Positions 42,584 to 51,243 of a stretch of 64,000 nt of DNA are shown piece after piece. A model generated the notes under the pieces. It was not told the origin of the DNA. It saw only the letters and a program-made list of their open reading frames with translations, and made no database searches. The first letter of the stretch is position 1. Each line of letters begins with the position of its first letter. Made by a program: the position numbers and the translations under genes. The DNA is from Pokkaliibacter sp. MBI-7 (GTDB lineage Bacteria > Pseudomonadota > Gammaproteobacteria > Pseudomonadales > Balneatricaceae): assembly GCF_029846635.1 (NCBI RefSeq), contig NZ_JARVTG010000001.1, positions 1,270,501 through 1,334,500 of the forward strand, given 5' to 3'.

Positions 42584-42631
42584 TCGCCTGTTCAGGGGAC
42601 GCATCATCGGCCCGCTCTGATGCTGAGCGGG

Positions 42632-43462
42632 TCAGTCGCCTGCCGTCAGCCGCGAGAAAATCGGCATCATCATGGCGAACAGCTCGGCCTGGGTGGAAAT
42701 ACCACAGCGGGCATACAGCTGACGGCGGAACACCTTCACCGTCTGCGGGCTGACATCCAGATGCAGCCCGATGGACACCGACGAGTGGCCACGCAGGATA
42801 AACAGCGCTACCTCGGCCTGTCGCGGGCTGAGCCTGATCTGGTGCTTTAGCTCCAGCTCGTCACGCAGGCGCTCGCTCAGGGGCGAGCCTGACGGGCGGC
42901 TGGCCACGACGGGCTGATAGTCATGCCAGTGCCGGGCGATCAGCGCCGTCAGCATCTGCTCACAGGCAGTCATGGCGTGAATATCCTCCTCGCTATAAGG
43001 CACGCCGCTGGAACGATCACGGCCAAAACAGGCGGTGATAGTCATCCCCTCCCCCAACCCGGCAAATACCGCAATTTCATCCAGCAGCGTGGTCTGCTCG
43101 TAATAGGTCTTGAAATACTGGGTGCGGCTGAAGTGATCTGGCGCCACATCGACCAGTCGTCGCACCCCTTCCACACCACCCCGCAGATGCTCGTGATAGA
43201 ACGGATCCAGCAGATAGGCACTGCCCAGATATTCACTGTCCATGGGCAGATACACCACCGGGTCAGTGAACTCGCGATAGAGCACCGCCGGGCGCTGTTC
43301 ACCGTGATAGACGATCAGGATCAGGTTATCGAACGCCAGCAACTGGCGGGCAAGGCAGGCGAAGGCTGCGGGAAAGTCAGGGCGGCCCAGTGCCCGGATG
43401 GCAGCGGCCAGCGCCTGGTCATGATGAGGCCCGCCTACGGGAGAATGCTGCATGTACTCCAT
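42632..43462 (-). CDS. LuxR family transcriptional regulator
   Basis: 276 residues. The C-terminal helix-turn-helix (about 212-268) reads RLSPRQAEVALFILRGHSSV to VSPQTVKVFRRQLYARCGI. The N-terminal ~190 residues contain no receiver or clear autoinducer-binding motif and look GAF-like (LLDEIAVFAGLGEGMTITAC). It is divergent from the APC permease-amidase pair, which it probably controls. The direct repeat near 43514-43535 lies in the shared gap. Confidence 0.83.
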   Translation of the reverse strand: MEYMQHSPVGGPHHDQALAAAIRALGRPDFPAAFACLARQLLAFDNLILIVYHGEQRPAVLYREFTDPVVYLPMDSEYLGSAYLLDPFYHEHLRGGVEGVRRLVDVAPDHFSRTQYFKTYYEQTTLLDEIAVFAGLGEGMTITACFGRDRSSGVPYSEEDIHAMTACEQMLTALIARHWHDYQPVVASRPSGSPLSERLRDELELKHQIRLSPRQAEVALFILRGHSSVSIGLHLDVSPQTVKVFRRQLYARCGISTQAELFAMMMPIFSRLTAGD

Positions 43463-43513
43463 ACCACTCTGGGGTTATATACGCTTTGGCGCGCAGGAAT
43501 TACCGTTTTTTAA

Positions 43514-43535
43514 GACTGTTTCATGACTGTTTCAG
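43514..43535. promoter_or_regulatory. tandem 11-bp repeat in the luxR/APC divergent gap
   Basis: GACTGTTTCAT followed directly by GACTGTTTCAG, 52 bases from the luxR start. Adjacent 11-bp repeats are one helical turn apart and could be two regulator half-sites on the same face. Confidence 0.4.
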
Positions 43536-43713
43536 TCTACCTGTGAAGTCGATGAACGAAAACGCTAGCGAAAAACGTCGACCCTCAAATAAAAACGGAT
43601 GATTTTCGTTCCCTGTGATCGGGGCTGAAATCCTTCCAAATAATTTTGCTGAGTCAAACCGCGGCCACGCGGTGCTGTTTACCACGCATCAGAAATTGTT
43701 TTGGAGAAAGGTT

Positions 43714-45081
43714 ATGCCTGACATACAGCTACAGCGGACGCTCACCCTGAAAGCGGTGGTGCTGTTCGGACTTGCTTACATGACCCCACTGATTGTGCTC
43801 GGTACCTTCGGGGTCGTTGCCAGCACGACTCAGGGTGCCGTGCCCACTGCCTATATCATCACGACCATTGCCATGCTGTTCACAGCCTACAGCTACGGCG
43901 TCATGGCCCGTACCTATCAGGTCTCAGGCTCGGCCTACACCTACGTACGCAAGAGCATTGATGCACGCATCGGCTTTATGGTCGGCTGGGGTATTCTGCT
44001 CGATTACTTCTTCCTGCCCATGGTGATCTGGCTGATCGGGGCGGCCTATCTTGGCGCCAGCTTCCCGACCGTCCCCAGCTGGGTCTTCCTGCTTGGTTTT
44101 ATCCTGATCACCACGGTACTCAACGTCTACGGCATCAAACTGGCGGCCAGAATCAACTCGCTGCTGATGGTGTTTCAGGTGCTGGTCATCGTGTTTTTCG
44201 TGCTGCTGTCGCTGCGTCATATCGTCGGTACAGGCGGCACCACCGCGCTGTTCAGCATGGCGCCGTTCTTCAATGCCGACTCCAGTTTCTCCACCATTGC
44301 TGCCGGTGCCGCCGTCGCGGCCTATTCCTTCCTCGGCTTTGATGCGGTCACCACCCTGACGGAAGAAACCATCGAGCCCAAACGCACCATCCCCCGTGCG
44401 GTGATGCTGACAGCCATCCTTGGCGGCGCCATTTACGTACTGGTCGGCTACACCACGCAGCTGGTGCATCCGGGCGGCAGCTTCAGTGATGCCGACTCCG
44501 CCGCTTTTGAGATCGCCAAAGCCATTGGCTCTGACCTGTTTGGCGCCCTCTTTCTGGCCGGTATGGTACTGGCACAGTTCACCTCAGGTATTGCGGCGCA
44601 GGCCAGCGCCTCGCGTCTGCTCTATGCCATGGGACGTGATGCGGTGCTGCCACGCAAACTGTTCGGCACCCTCAGCCAGCGCTTTCAGACACCGGTGTTC
44701 AGCATTGTCCTGACCGGCGCCATCGGCATCATCGCGTTGTTCCTCGATGTGCTGTCCGCCGCGTCCTTTATCAACTTTGGTGCCTTTATCGCCTTCGTGA
44801 TGGTCAACCTGTCGGTGATCTTCATGTATTACAAAGACAGCACCACCCGCACTGAATGTGGCTTTGCCAAAGGCGTGCTGGTGCCGCTGACCGGCGCCCT
44901 CGTCAACCTGTGGCTGCTGACCCGACTGGATGAGCATGCCGTGATTCTGGGCCTGATCTGGCTGGCCATCGGCGCAGTCCAGCTGGCCTTCCTGACCAAG
45001 ATGTTTAGCCGTCAGCCACCCGAAGTGGACTTCGGTGACGAACACCCTGCGCCTGCGCCGCTGGCAGCAGAAACAGCCTGA
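43714..45081 (+). CDS. APC superfamily amino acid/amine permease
   Basis: 455 residues, about 12 hydrophobic helices. AVVLFGLAYMTPLIVLGTFG at the start and YSFLGFDAVTTLTEETIEPK are typical of the APC putrescine/GABA-type branch. The ATG at 43714 follows GGAGAAAG. It imports an amino acid or amine in the inner membrane. The next gene, 18 bases on, encodes an amidase-like enzyme, so imported amide or amine may be hydrolysed. Confidence 0.88.
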   Translation: MPDIQLQRTLTLKAVVLFGLAYMTPLIVLGTFGVVASTTQGAVPTAYIITTIAMLFTAYSYGVMARTYQVSGSAYTYVRKSIDARIGFMVGWGILLDYFFLPMVIWLIGAAYLGASFPTVPSWVFLLGFILITTVLNVYGIKLAARINSLLMVFQVLVIVFFVLLSLRHIVGTGGTTALFSMAPFFNADSSFSTIAAGAAVAAYSFLGFDAVTTLTEETIEPKRTIPRAVMLTAILGGAIYVLVGYTTQLVHPGGSFSDADSAAFEIAKAIGSDLFGALFLAGMVLAQFTSGIAAQASASRLLYAMGRDAVLPRKLFGTLSQRFQTPVFSIVLTGAIGIIALFLDVLSAASFINFGAFIAFVMVNLSVIFMYYKDSTTRTECGFAKGVLVPLTGALVNLWLLTRLDEHAVILGLIWLAIGAVQLAFLTKMFSRQPPEVDFGDEHPAPAPLAAETA

Positions 45082-45099
45082 TAACAAGCGAGAAGCAGA

Positions 45100-45975
45100 A
45101 TGTCGAGATACCTTCCCCTGCTGCTGGTGCAGTCGCCCTGCCGCGCTGCGGATGATGCCCATGCGCTGGATGCCTTCGAGCATGAAGTGGCTACCTACCT
45201 GAGTGATTTCGGGCCGGAGTTCACACAGCCACGCATGGTGGTTTATCCGGAGATCCACCTCAGCGCTATCAGTGGTACCCCCGAGCAACGCAAAGCACAG
45301 CTGGAAAGTGCCGCCGAGCCGATTGACGGCCCGCGTGGCCAGCGGCTGGCACAGATCGCCGCTAAACTGGGCATCTGGCTGCTGCCCGGCACTCTGTGTG
45401 AGCGGGGCGAAGATGGCCATCTGTACAACACCGCGCCGGTCTATTCACCGACCGGCGAGCGGGTGGCCGCCTACCGCAAGTGTTTCCCCTGGCGGCCGTT
45501 CGAGCCTTACCAACCGGGTAAGGAGTTCTCGGTATTCGACATTCCCGGGATTGGCCGGCTTGGCCTCGCCGTGTGCTACGACATCTGGTTCCCTGAAGTG
45601 GCGCGGCAGCTGGCATGGATGGGGGCTGAGGTGATCATCAATCAGGCCGCGACCACCACCTGCGACCGAGCTCAGGAACAGGTGCTGGTGCGTGCCAACG
45701 CCATCTTCAATCAGGTCTATGTGGTCAGCGCCAATACCGCTGAACCCCACGGTATGGGCCAGAGCCTGATTGTTGACCCGGAAGGTCGGGTACGCGCCAG
45801 CATGGCCGGAGCCGGACAGGGCATTCTGACCGATGTACTCAATCTCGATGAAGTCAGCCGGGTGCGCACCTTCGGCACCGTCGGCCTGAATCGGGTCTGG
45901 GATCAGCGTCGGGAAGGCGATCCGGTGCTGGAGCTACCGGTCTATCAGGGGCGGATGGATTTTCGCCAGCGTTGA
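45100..45975 (+). CDS. carbon-nitrogen hydrolase (nitrilase superfamily)
   Basis: 291 residues. The catalytic triad of the family is visible: Glu51 (YPEIHLS), Lys127 (YRKCFPW) and Cys159 (GLAVCYDIWFPE). INQAATTTCDRAQEQVLVRA completes the core. Such enzymes cleave non-peptide C-N bonds as amidases or carbamoylases; true nitrilase activity is less likely from the context. It is co-transcribed with the APC permease and ends at a strong terminator. Confidence 0.88.
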   Translation: MSRYLPLLLVQSPCRAADDAHALDAFEHEVATYLSDFGPEFTQPRMVVYPEIHLSAISGTPEQRKAQLESAAEPIDGPRGQRLAQIAAKLGIWLLPGTLCERGEDGHLYNTAPVYSPTGERVAAYRKCFPWRPFEPYQPGKEFSVFDIPGIGRLGLAVCYDIWFPEVARQLAWMGAEVIINQAATTTCDRAQEQVLVRANAIFNQVYVVSANTAEPHGMGQSLIVDPEGRVRASMAGAGQGILTDVLNLDEVSRVRTFGTVGLNRVWDQRREGDPVLELPVYQGRMDFRQR

Positions 45976-46033
45976 GGTGCCACTGGGCGCCCCTTTCGCC
46001 AGTGTCCCTCTCTCATCAATCAAGTGTTTACCC

Positions 46034-46075
46034 CACCCCGACAGCGGCTTTGCGCGGTTGCCGGGGTGTTTTTTT
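46034..46075 (+). terminator. intrinsic terminator of the permease-amidase operon
   Basis: CACCCCG (46034-46040) pairs with CGGGGTG (46062-46068), followed by seven T residues (46069-46075). This is the clearest classical terminator in the window. Confidence 0.9.
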
Positions 46076-46115
46076 AAAGTAGTCAGTCAGGCTTTGCGCA
46101 GCGGAAACAGGCGGC

Positions 46116-47018
46116 CTAGGCCGGAAAGGCCTGAGCTGACGCAACGGGTTGCAGCAGTTTCTCCACAATCAGCCCTTCAATGCCCAGCACTTCACCACTA
46201 GCGGAATAGACTCCGCAGGCATGTTCCTGCACGGTTTTTTCCTGACCGTCCAGACAGCGTACCCGGTATGCGACACTGATCGGCAGATGCCGCCGCAGGC
46301 CACTCTGCACCGCTCGCCATACCAGCTCGCGGTCATCAGGATGAATCAGCGAGTTATAGGCCAGCCGCTGATCTGCCACCAGATGTTCCGGCTGATAGCC
46401 GGTCAGGTTCAGGCAACCGGGGCTGACATACTCCATGCTCCACAACCGGTTGTTGTGACAGCGATAGAGCATGACCGGCAGCGCCTGCATCAGGGTATCC
46501 AACGGTGGCGGGCTGAACGCGTCGCGCGGGTGATGGCCTGCCAGTCCCAGCTGATGAGCAGCACTGACCAGTTCCAGGCGGGAATGCACCTCCAGCTTCA
46601 ACAGCAGGTGGCTGACGTAGGTTTTCACCGTGGCATCACTGATCCCCAGCCTGTCAGCAATGACGCGATTACTGTGACCATCGGCAATCAGTGACAGCGT
46701 CTGAGCTTCACGCTCAGTCAAACTGACCGCATCCAGATAACGCGGTACCCGCGCAGCACGAGACAGTCCGGCCTGCAAAGCCCAGGCAGCCAGCGCCTGA
46801 CGGGAGCCCAGATTGAGTTTGCCGAGCAGGTGACGCACATGGATTTTCACCGTGCCATCACTGATCCCCAGCCGTCGGGCAATCAGCTTGTTGCTCAGGC
46901 CTTCGGCGATCAGCGACAGGGTCTGGCGTTCACGTTCGGTCAGATGCTCCTCCGCCTGCCGGGTGGGTACGGCATGGCTGACGGGCTTGCTGTAAAGGCT
47001 GGAATGGGCAGCGGTCAT
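46116..47018 (-). CDS. regulator with two LuxR-type HTH domains and a PAS domain
   Basis: 300 residues. HTH 1 spans about 25-85 (LTERERQTLSLIAEGLSNKL, ISDGTVKIHVRHLLGKL). HTH 2 spans about 97-157 (LTEREAQTLSLIADGHSNRV, ISDATVKTYVSHLLLKL). A PAS-like domain covers 175-290 (CLNLTGYQPEHL, NSLIHPDDRELVWRAV). Both HTHs keep the helix residues, so both may bind DNA. HTHs in front of PAS reverse the usual order. It is divergent from tmm-tdm across 349 bases and is the likely regulator of TMA use. Confidence 0.82.
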   Translation of the reverse strand: MTAAHSSLYSKPVSHAVPTRQAEEHLTERERQTLSLIAEGLSNKLIARRLGISDGTVKIHVRHLLGKLNLGSRQALAAWALQAGLSRAARVPRYLDAVSLTEREAQTLSLIADGHSNRVIADRLGISDATVKTYVSHLLLKLEVHSRLELVSAAHQLGLAGHHPRDAFSPPPLDTLMQALPVMLYRCHNNRLWSMEYVSPGCLNLTGYQPEHLVADQRLAYNSLIHPDDRELVWRAVQSGLRRHLPISVAYRVRCLDGQEKTVQEHACGVYSASGEVLGIEGLIVEKLLQPVASAQAFPA

Positions 47019-47367
47019 CGTCCCTCCGCGGCAGCGTTATGTCCGGGCTGAATAGAGCTGTTCAGCAACTTCCATGCCGCTCCCGCTGATCGCTTCAACT
47101 GCGTTTTATCTTATTGATAAGAAAGTAACTTTCCTGAAAAGAAAAATAACGATCCCCTTCCTTCTCCCGACCATGCCCTGAAATCAGACGCGCCAGTGCT
47201 GATGTGGCCTGCTTCTGGTGCATGTTGACGGCAACAGGCAAAGGCCTGCTCTCCCCCTAATGGTCTATCTCCTCCAGCCGAGTTCGCCAGCGGCGCGGCT
47301 GTAATAGGTTAAAAGGCATATCACACCTGTTGAGCACAGATTCTGACAACAACGAGAGGAGAGGATG
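47019..47367. other. divergent promoter region between the double-LuxR gene and tmm
   Basis: 349 bases without a gene. Two adjoining palindromes lie at 47110-47133 and an AT-rich patch follows. GAGAGGAG before 47365 is the tmm ribosome-binding site. No sigma-54 motif was seen here, unlike before the amt gene. Confidence 0.5.
47110..47133. promoter_or_regulatory. paired palindromes, candidate operator of the double-HTH regulator
   Basis: CTTATTGATAAG (47110-47121) and GAAAGTAACTTTC (47121-47133) are nearly adjacent inverted repeats with different half-sites, sharing one base. LuxR-type proteins bind such sites as dimers. Two different palindromes for a two-HTH protein is suggestive but unproven. 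Confidence 0.45.
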
Positions 47368-48735
47368 ATGAGCAAACGCGTGGCCATTATCGGCGCCGGC
47401 CCTTCCGGTCTGGCACAGCTGCGAGCCTTCCAGTCAGCCAAGGACAAGGGTGCTGAGATCCCCGACATCGTCTGTTTCGAGAAGCAGAAAGACTGGGGTG
47501 GCATGTGGAACTACACCTGGCGTACCGGCCTGGATGAAAACGGCGAACCGGTGCACGGCAGCATGTATCGCTACCTCTGGTCCAACGGCCCGAAGGAGTG
47601 TCTGGAGTTTGCCGACTACACCTTCGATGAGCACTTTGGCCGCCCCATCGGCTCTTATCCTCCCCGCGCCGTGTTGTGGGATTACATCAAGGGACGGGTA
47701 GAGAAGGCCGGTGTACGTGACTACATCCGCTTCAATACCGCGGTACGGCAGATCAGCTATGACGCCGCCAGCCAGCTGTTCAGCGTCACCGTGCAGGACT
47801 ACAGCCAGGACGCCCAGTACAGCGAGACCTTCGACTATGTGGTCGTCGCCAGCGGCCACTTCTCCACGCCCAACGTACCGTTCTTCCCCGGCTTTGAAAC
47901 CTTTGGCGGCCGCGTGCTGCACGCCCACGACTTCCGCGATGCGCTGGAGTTCAAGGGCAAGGATGTGCTGATCGTCGGCGGCAGCTATTCCGCCGAAGAC
48001 ATTGGCTCGCAGTGCTACAAGTACGGCGCGCGCTCCATCACCAGCTGCTACCGCAGCGCGCCGATGGGCTACCAGTGGCCTGCCAACTGGGAAGAAAAGC
48101 CGCTGCTGCAGAAGGTCGATGGCAATACCGCCTACTTCGCTGATGGCAGCCAGAAGCATATTGACGCGGTGATTCTCTGCACCGGCTACCAGCATCACTT
48201 CCCCTTCCTGCCTGATGAGCTGTGTCTTAAGACCAATAACCGTCTGTGGCCGCTGAACCTGTACAAGGGCATCTTCTGGGAGAGCAATCCGCAGCTGATG
48301 TACCTCGGCATGCAGGATCAGTGGTACTCATTCAACATGTTTGATGCGCAGGCCTGGTATGCCCGCGATGTGATTCTGCAGCGGATTGCGCTGCCCGGGC
48401 AGACCAGCATGCACAGTGAAAACCTGCAATGGCGGGCACGGGAAGAGCAGCTGGAAACCGCCCAGCAGATGTTTGAATACCAGGGCGCCTATATTCAGGA
48501 GCTGATCGACGCCACCGATTACCCCAGCTTCGACATCGCCGCCGTGAACCAGACCTTTCTGGAATGGAAGCACGACAAATACGAAGACATCATGGGCTAC
48601 CGCAACAAGAGCTATCGTTCGCTGATGACCGGCACCCTGGCTGTGGCTCACCACACGCCGTGGCTGGAGGCACTGGATGATTCCCTCGAAGCCTATCTGG
48701 CCCCCGGCCCGCAGCAGATCAAGAAGGCAGGCTGA
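47368..48735 (+). CDS. tmm: trimethylamine monooxygenase (flavin-containing)
   Basis: 455 residues of the bacterial FMO family. FAD site GAGPSG is at 9-14. DWGGMWNYTWRTG and the Tmm-type SMYRYLWSNGPKECLEF follow. VVVASGHFSTPNVPFFPG contains the FMO fingerprint and VGGSYSAEDIG is the NADPH site. It oxidises trimethylamine to TMAO with NADPH and oxygen in the cytosol. ATG at 47368 has better spacing from AGGAG than the ATG before it. It lies 3 bases before tdm, the next enzyme of the pathway. Confidence 0.93.
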   Translation: MSKRVAIIGAGPSGLAQLRAFQSAKDKGAEIPDIVCFEKQKDWGGMWNYTWRTGLDENGEPVHGSMYRYLWSNGPKECLEFADYTFDEHFGRPIGSYPPRAVLWDYIKGRVEKAGVRDYIRFNTAVRQISYDAASQLFSVTVQDYSQDAQYSETFDYVVVASGHFSTPNVPFFPGFETFGGRVLHAHDFRDALEFKGKDVLIVGGSYSAEDIGSQCYKYGARSITSCYRSAPMGYQWPANWEEKPLLQKVDGNTAYFADGSQKHIDAVILCTGYQHHFPFLPDELCLKTNNRLWPLNLYKGIFWESNPQLMYLGMQDQWYSFNMFDAQAWYARDVILQRIALPGQTSMHSENLQWRAREEQLETAQQMFEYQGAYIQELIDATDYPSFDIAAVNQTFLEWKHDKYEDIMGYRNKSYRSLMTGTLAVAHHTPWLEALDDSLEAYLAPGPQQIKKAG

Positions 48736-48738
48736 ACC

Positions 48739-51090
48739 ATGATGCTGCCTCCTGTTATCTCCCGGCCACGGGAGCCTGCCCTCTTTGCCCGCGCTCCCGG
48801 TGTCGAATACCACCGGGTGGCCCCTGCCGGCGTCACCATCGTGGCGCTGGCCGCCGGTGACCGCCTGACCGTCATTGATGTCGAAGGCTTGCAGGCAGCG
48901 GAGCTGATAGCGGTGGATGAACAGGGGCAGCAGGCGCTGGCCTGTCTCGGTCTGGCACCGAACGCCGCTGCCACCTACATCCCCCAAACGCTGCAGCAGC
49001 GGGCGCAGGCCGACCGTGACTGGCAGCGACGACTGGCCCGGCATCAGCTGCAGCCAGCACAGTTGCCACAGGGCACCTTACTGTGGCCCGCTGAACAAAC
49101 CGCGGGCAGCCAGCAAACCCTGCAGGCAGAACACCCCGTCACCGTGCTGGTGGCCGCGCCCGGCAGTGCAGAACACGTCAACCAGCAGCAACGCGCCAGC
49201 GAGCTGCAGCTGATCATCCAGCGCGCCCATCCCTCTGCACTGTGGCTGCCCTCCCTGCCTGAACCGCTGGCCGAGGTGGTGGATGAATTCACCATTCACC
49301 CCGGCACGGCACGGGATTATCAGGTGCAGGCCGGGCAGTACATTCAGGTGCTGGATGTGGCCGGGCGGCAGTGTTCCGACTTTGTTGCCTTTGATCAGCG
49401 CGGTCTCGACCGCGGCCGCGAAATCGACCTTGACCCGACCGTCACCCGCACCCTCAACAGCAGTGCCTACCCCGGCCCCGGTCTCTACAGCCGCTTCTAC
49501 GACCGGCGCATGCAGCCGATGCTGGAAGTCGTGCGTGATACCGTTGGCCGCCACGACACCTTTGCCCTCGCCTGCACCGCACGCTACTACGAAAGCCAGG
49601 GCTATTTTGGCCACGCCAACTGCAGCGACAACCTCAGCCGCACACTGGCCCGGCATGGTGTCGAAGGCCGACCCGGCTGGCCCGCCATCAACTTCTTCTT
49701 TAATACCGGGATCAACGCCGAGCAGCAGCTGACGCTCGATGAGCCCTGGTCACGTCCGGGCGACTATGTGCTGCTCAAGGCCATGAACGATCTGGTCTGC
49801 GCCAGCAGCTCCTGCCCCGACGATATCGATCCGGCCAACGGCTGGCAGCCCACTGATATTCATATCCGCATCTACTCAGCCAAGGAGCGCTTCAGTATCG
49901 CCATGGCCCATCGCAAAACCCCCGATGCCGAACCGGTGCTGACCCGCGAAAGCGGTTTCCACCCCGGCACCTCCACCCTCACCAGTCACTTTGCCGATTA
50001 TCGCGGCTGGTGGCTGCCCAGCCACTTCAACGGCTTTGGCGCCATCGAGGAATACTACGGCTGCCGCGAGAAAGTTGCCGTGATGGACCTCTCCGCCCTG
50101 CGCAAGTTTGAGGTGATCGGTCCTGATGCCGAGGCGCTGCTCAATTACTGCCTGACCCGTGATGTGCGCAAGCTGGCTGTTGGTCAGGTGGTCTACAGCG
50201 CCATGTGCTATCCCCACGGCGGCATGCTGGATGACGGCACCCTGCTGCGCCTTGGCCCGGACAATTTCCGCTGGGTCTGCGGTGAAGACTACGCCGGAAT
50301 CTGGCTGCGCGAACAGGCCCAGCAACTGGGCATGAAGGTATGGATCAAGTCGGCCAGCGAGCAGATTCACAATATCGCAGTACAGGGGCCGCTCAGCCGT
50401 GAGCTGCTCAGCCAGCTGGTGTGGACGCCCGGCAGTCAGCCTGCGCTGACTGAGCTGGGCTGGTTCCGCCTGCTGACGGGCCGCCTTGATGACTATAACG
50501 GCTGCCCGCTGATGGTCACCCGCACCGGCTACACCGGCGAGCTGGGCTATGAGCTGTGGTGCCATCCGCAGGATGCCATGACGGTATGGCAGCGGCTGTG
50601 GCAGCTAGGTGCGCCACTGGGGCTGGTGCCGCTGGGATTGCAGGCACTGGACATGCTGCGCATCGAAGCCGGGCTGATCTTTGCCGGATATGAATTCTGC
50701 GATCAGACCGATCCCTACGAGGCCGGTATCGGCTTCTGCGTACCGCTCAAATCCAAGCAGGATGACTTTATCGGCCGCAGTGCTCTGGAGCAGCGGCAGG
50801 CTCACCCACAGCGCAAACTGATCGGTCTGCTGCTGGAAGGTAATGAGACCGCTGCCCACGGTGACTGTGTACACGCCGAAGATCAGCGCGCCCAGATTGG
50901 GGTGATCACCAGTGCCACCCGCTCCCCCGTACTGCAACGCAATATTGCCCTGTGCCGGGTTGATGCTGGCTATGCCCGGCCAGGCACCCGGTTACAGATC
51001 GGCAAGCTGGACGGTCAGCAGAAACGTATCAGTGCCGAGGTCTGTGGCACGGTGTTTTATGACCCGGATAAGTCCCGGGTACGCAGTTAG
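48739..51090 (+). CDS. tdm: TMAO demethylase (Tdm: DUF1989 + GcvT domains)
   Basis: 783 residues. The N-terminal ~400 residues are DUF1989-like, with conserved-looking cysteines at 212 (RQCSDFVAFD), 279 (ALACTARYY) and 295 (HANCSDN) that may bind zinc. The C-terminal ~370 residues are an aminomethyltransferase (GcvT) domain (YYGCREKVAVMDLSALRKFE, VTRTGYTGELGYELW) that binds tetrahydrofolate. Characterised Tdm splits TMAO to dimethylamine and formaldehyde, with the folate domain able to capture the one-carbon unit. Coupling to tmm with a 3-base gap supports the assignment. Confidence 0.92.
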   Translation: MMLPPVISRPREPALFARAPGVEYHRVAPAGVTIVALAAGDRLTVIDVEGLQAAELIAVDEQGQQALACLGLAPNAAATYIPQTLQQRAQADRDWQRRLARHQLQPAQLPQGTLLWPAEQTAGSQQTLQAEHPVTVLVAAPGSAEHVNQQQRASELQLIIQRAHPSALWLPSLPEPLAEVVDEFTIHPGTARDYQVQAGQYIQVLDVAGRQCSDFVAFDQRGLDRGREIDLDPTVTRTLNSSAYPGPGLYSRFYDRRMQPMLEVVRDTVGRHDTFALACTARYYESQGYFGHANCSDNLSRTLARHGVEGRPGWPAINFFFNTGINAEQQLTLDEPWSRPGDYVLLKAMNDLVCASSSCPDDIDPANGWQPTDIHIRIYSAKERFSIAMAHRKTPDAEPVLTRESGFHPGTSTLTSHFADYRGWWLPSHFNGFGAIEEYYGCREKVAVMDLSALRKFEVIGPDAEALLNYCLTRDVRKLAVGQVVYSAMCYPHGGMLDDGTLLRLGPDNFRWVCGEDYAGIWLREQAQQLGMKVWIKSASEQIHNIAVQGPLSRELLSQLVWTPGSQPALTELGWFRLLTGRLDDYNGCPLMVTRTGYTGELGYELWCHPQDAMTVWQRLWQLGAPLGLVPLGLQALDMLRIEAGLIFAGYEFCDQTDPYEAGIGFCVPLKSKQDDFIGRSALEQRQAHPQRKLIGLLLEGNETAAHGDCVHAEDQRAQIGVITSATRSPVLQRNIALCRVDAGYARPGTRLQIGKLDGQQKRISAEVCGTVFYDPDKSRVRS

Positions 51091-51243
51091 GACGTGTTAA
51101 CGATCTGCTGCGCATCGGCCACATGGGTATACAGCCGGGAAACGGATAACGGCGAGCTGGCCAGAGAATTGCTTGGTTGCTGCAAAGCAGCATGACAGTT
51201 CATGGCCCCTTTATCTCGAAGCAGTCTCAGGGAGTATCCGTTG

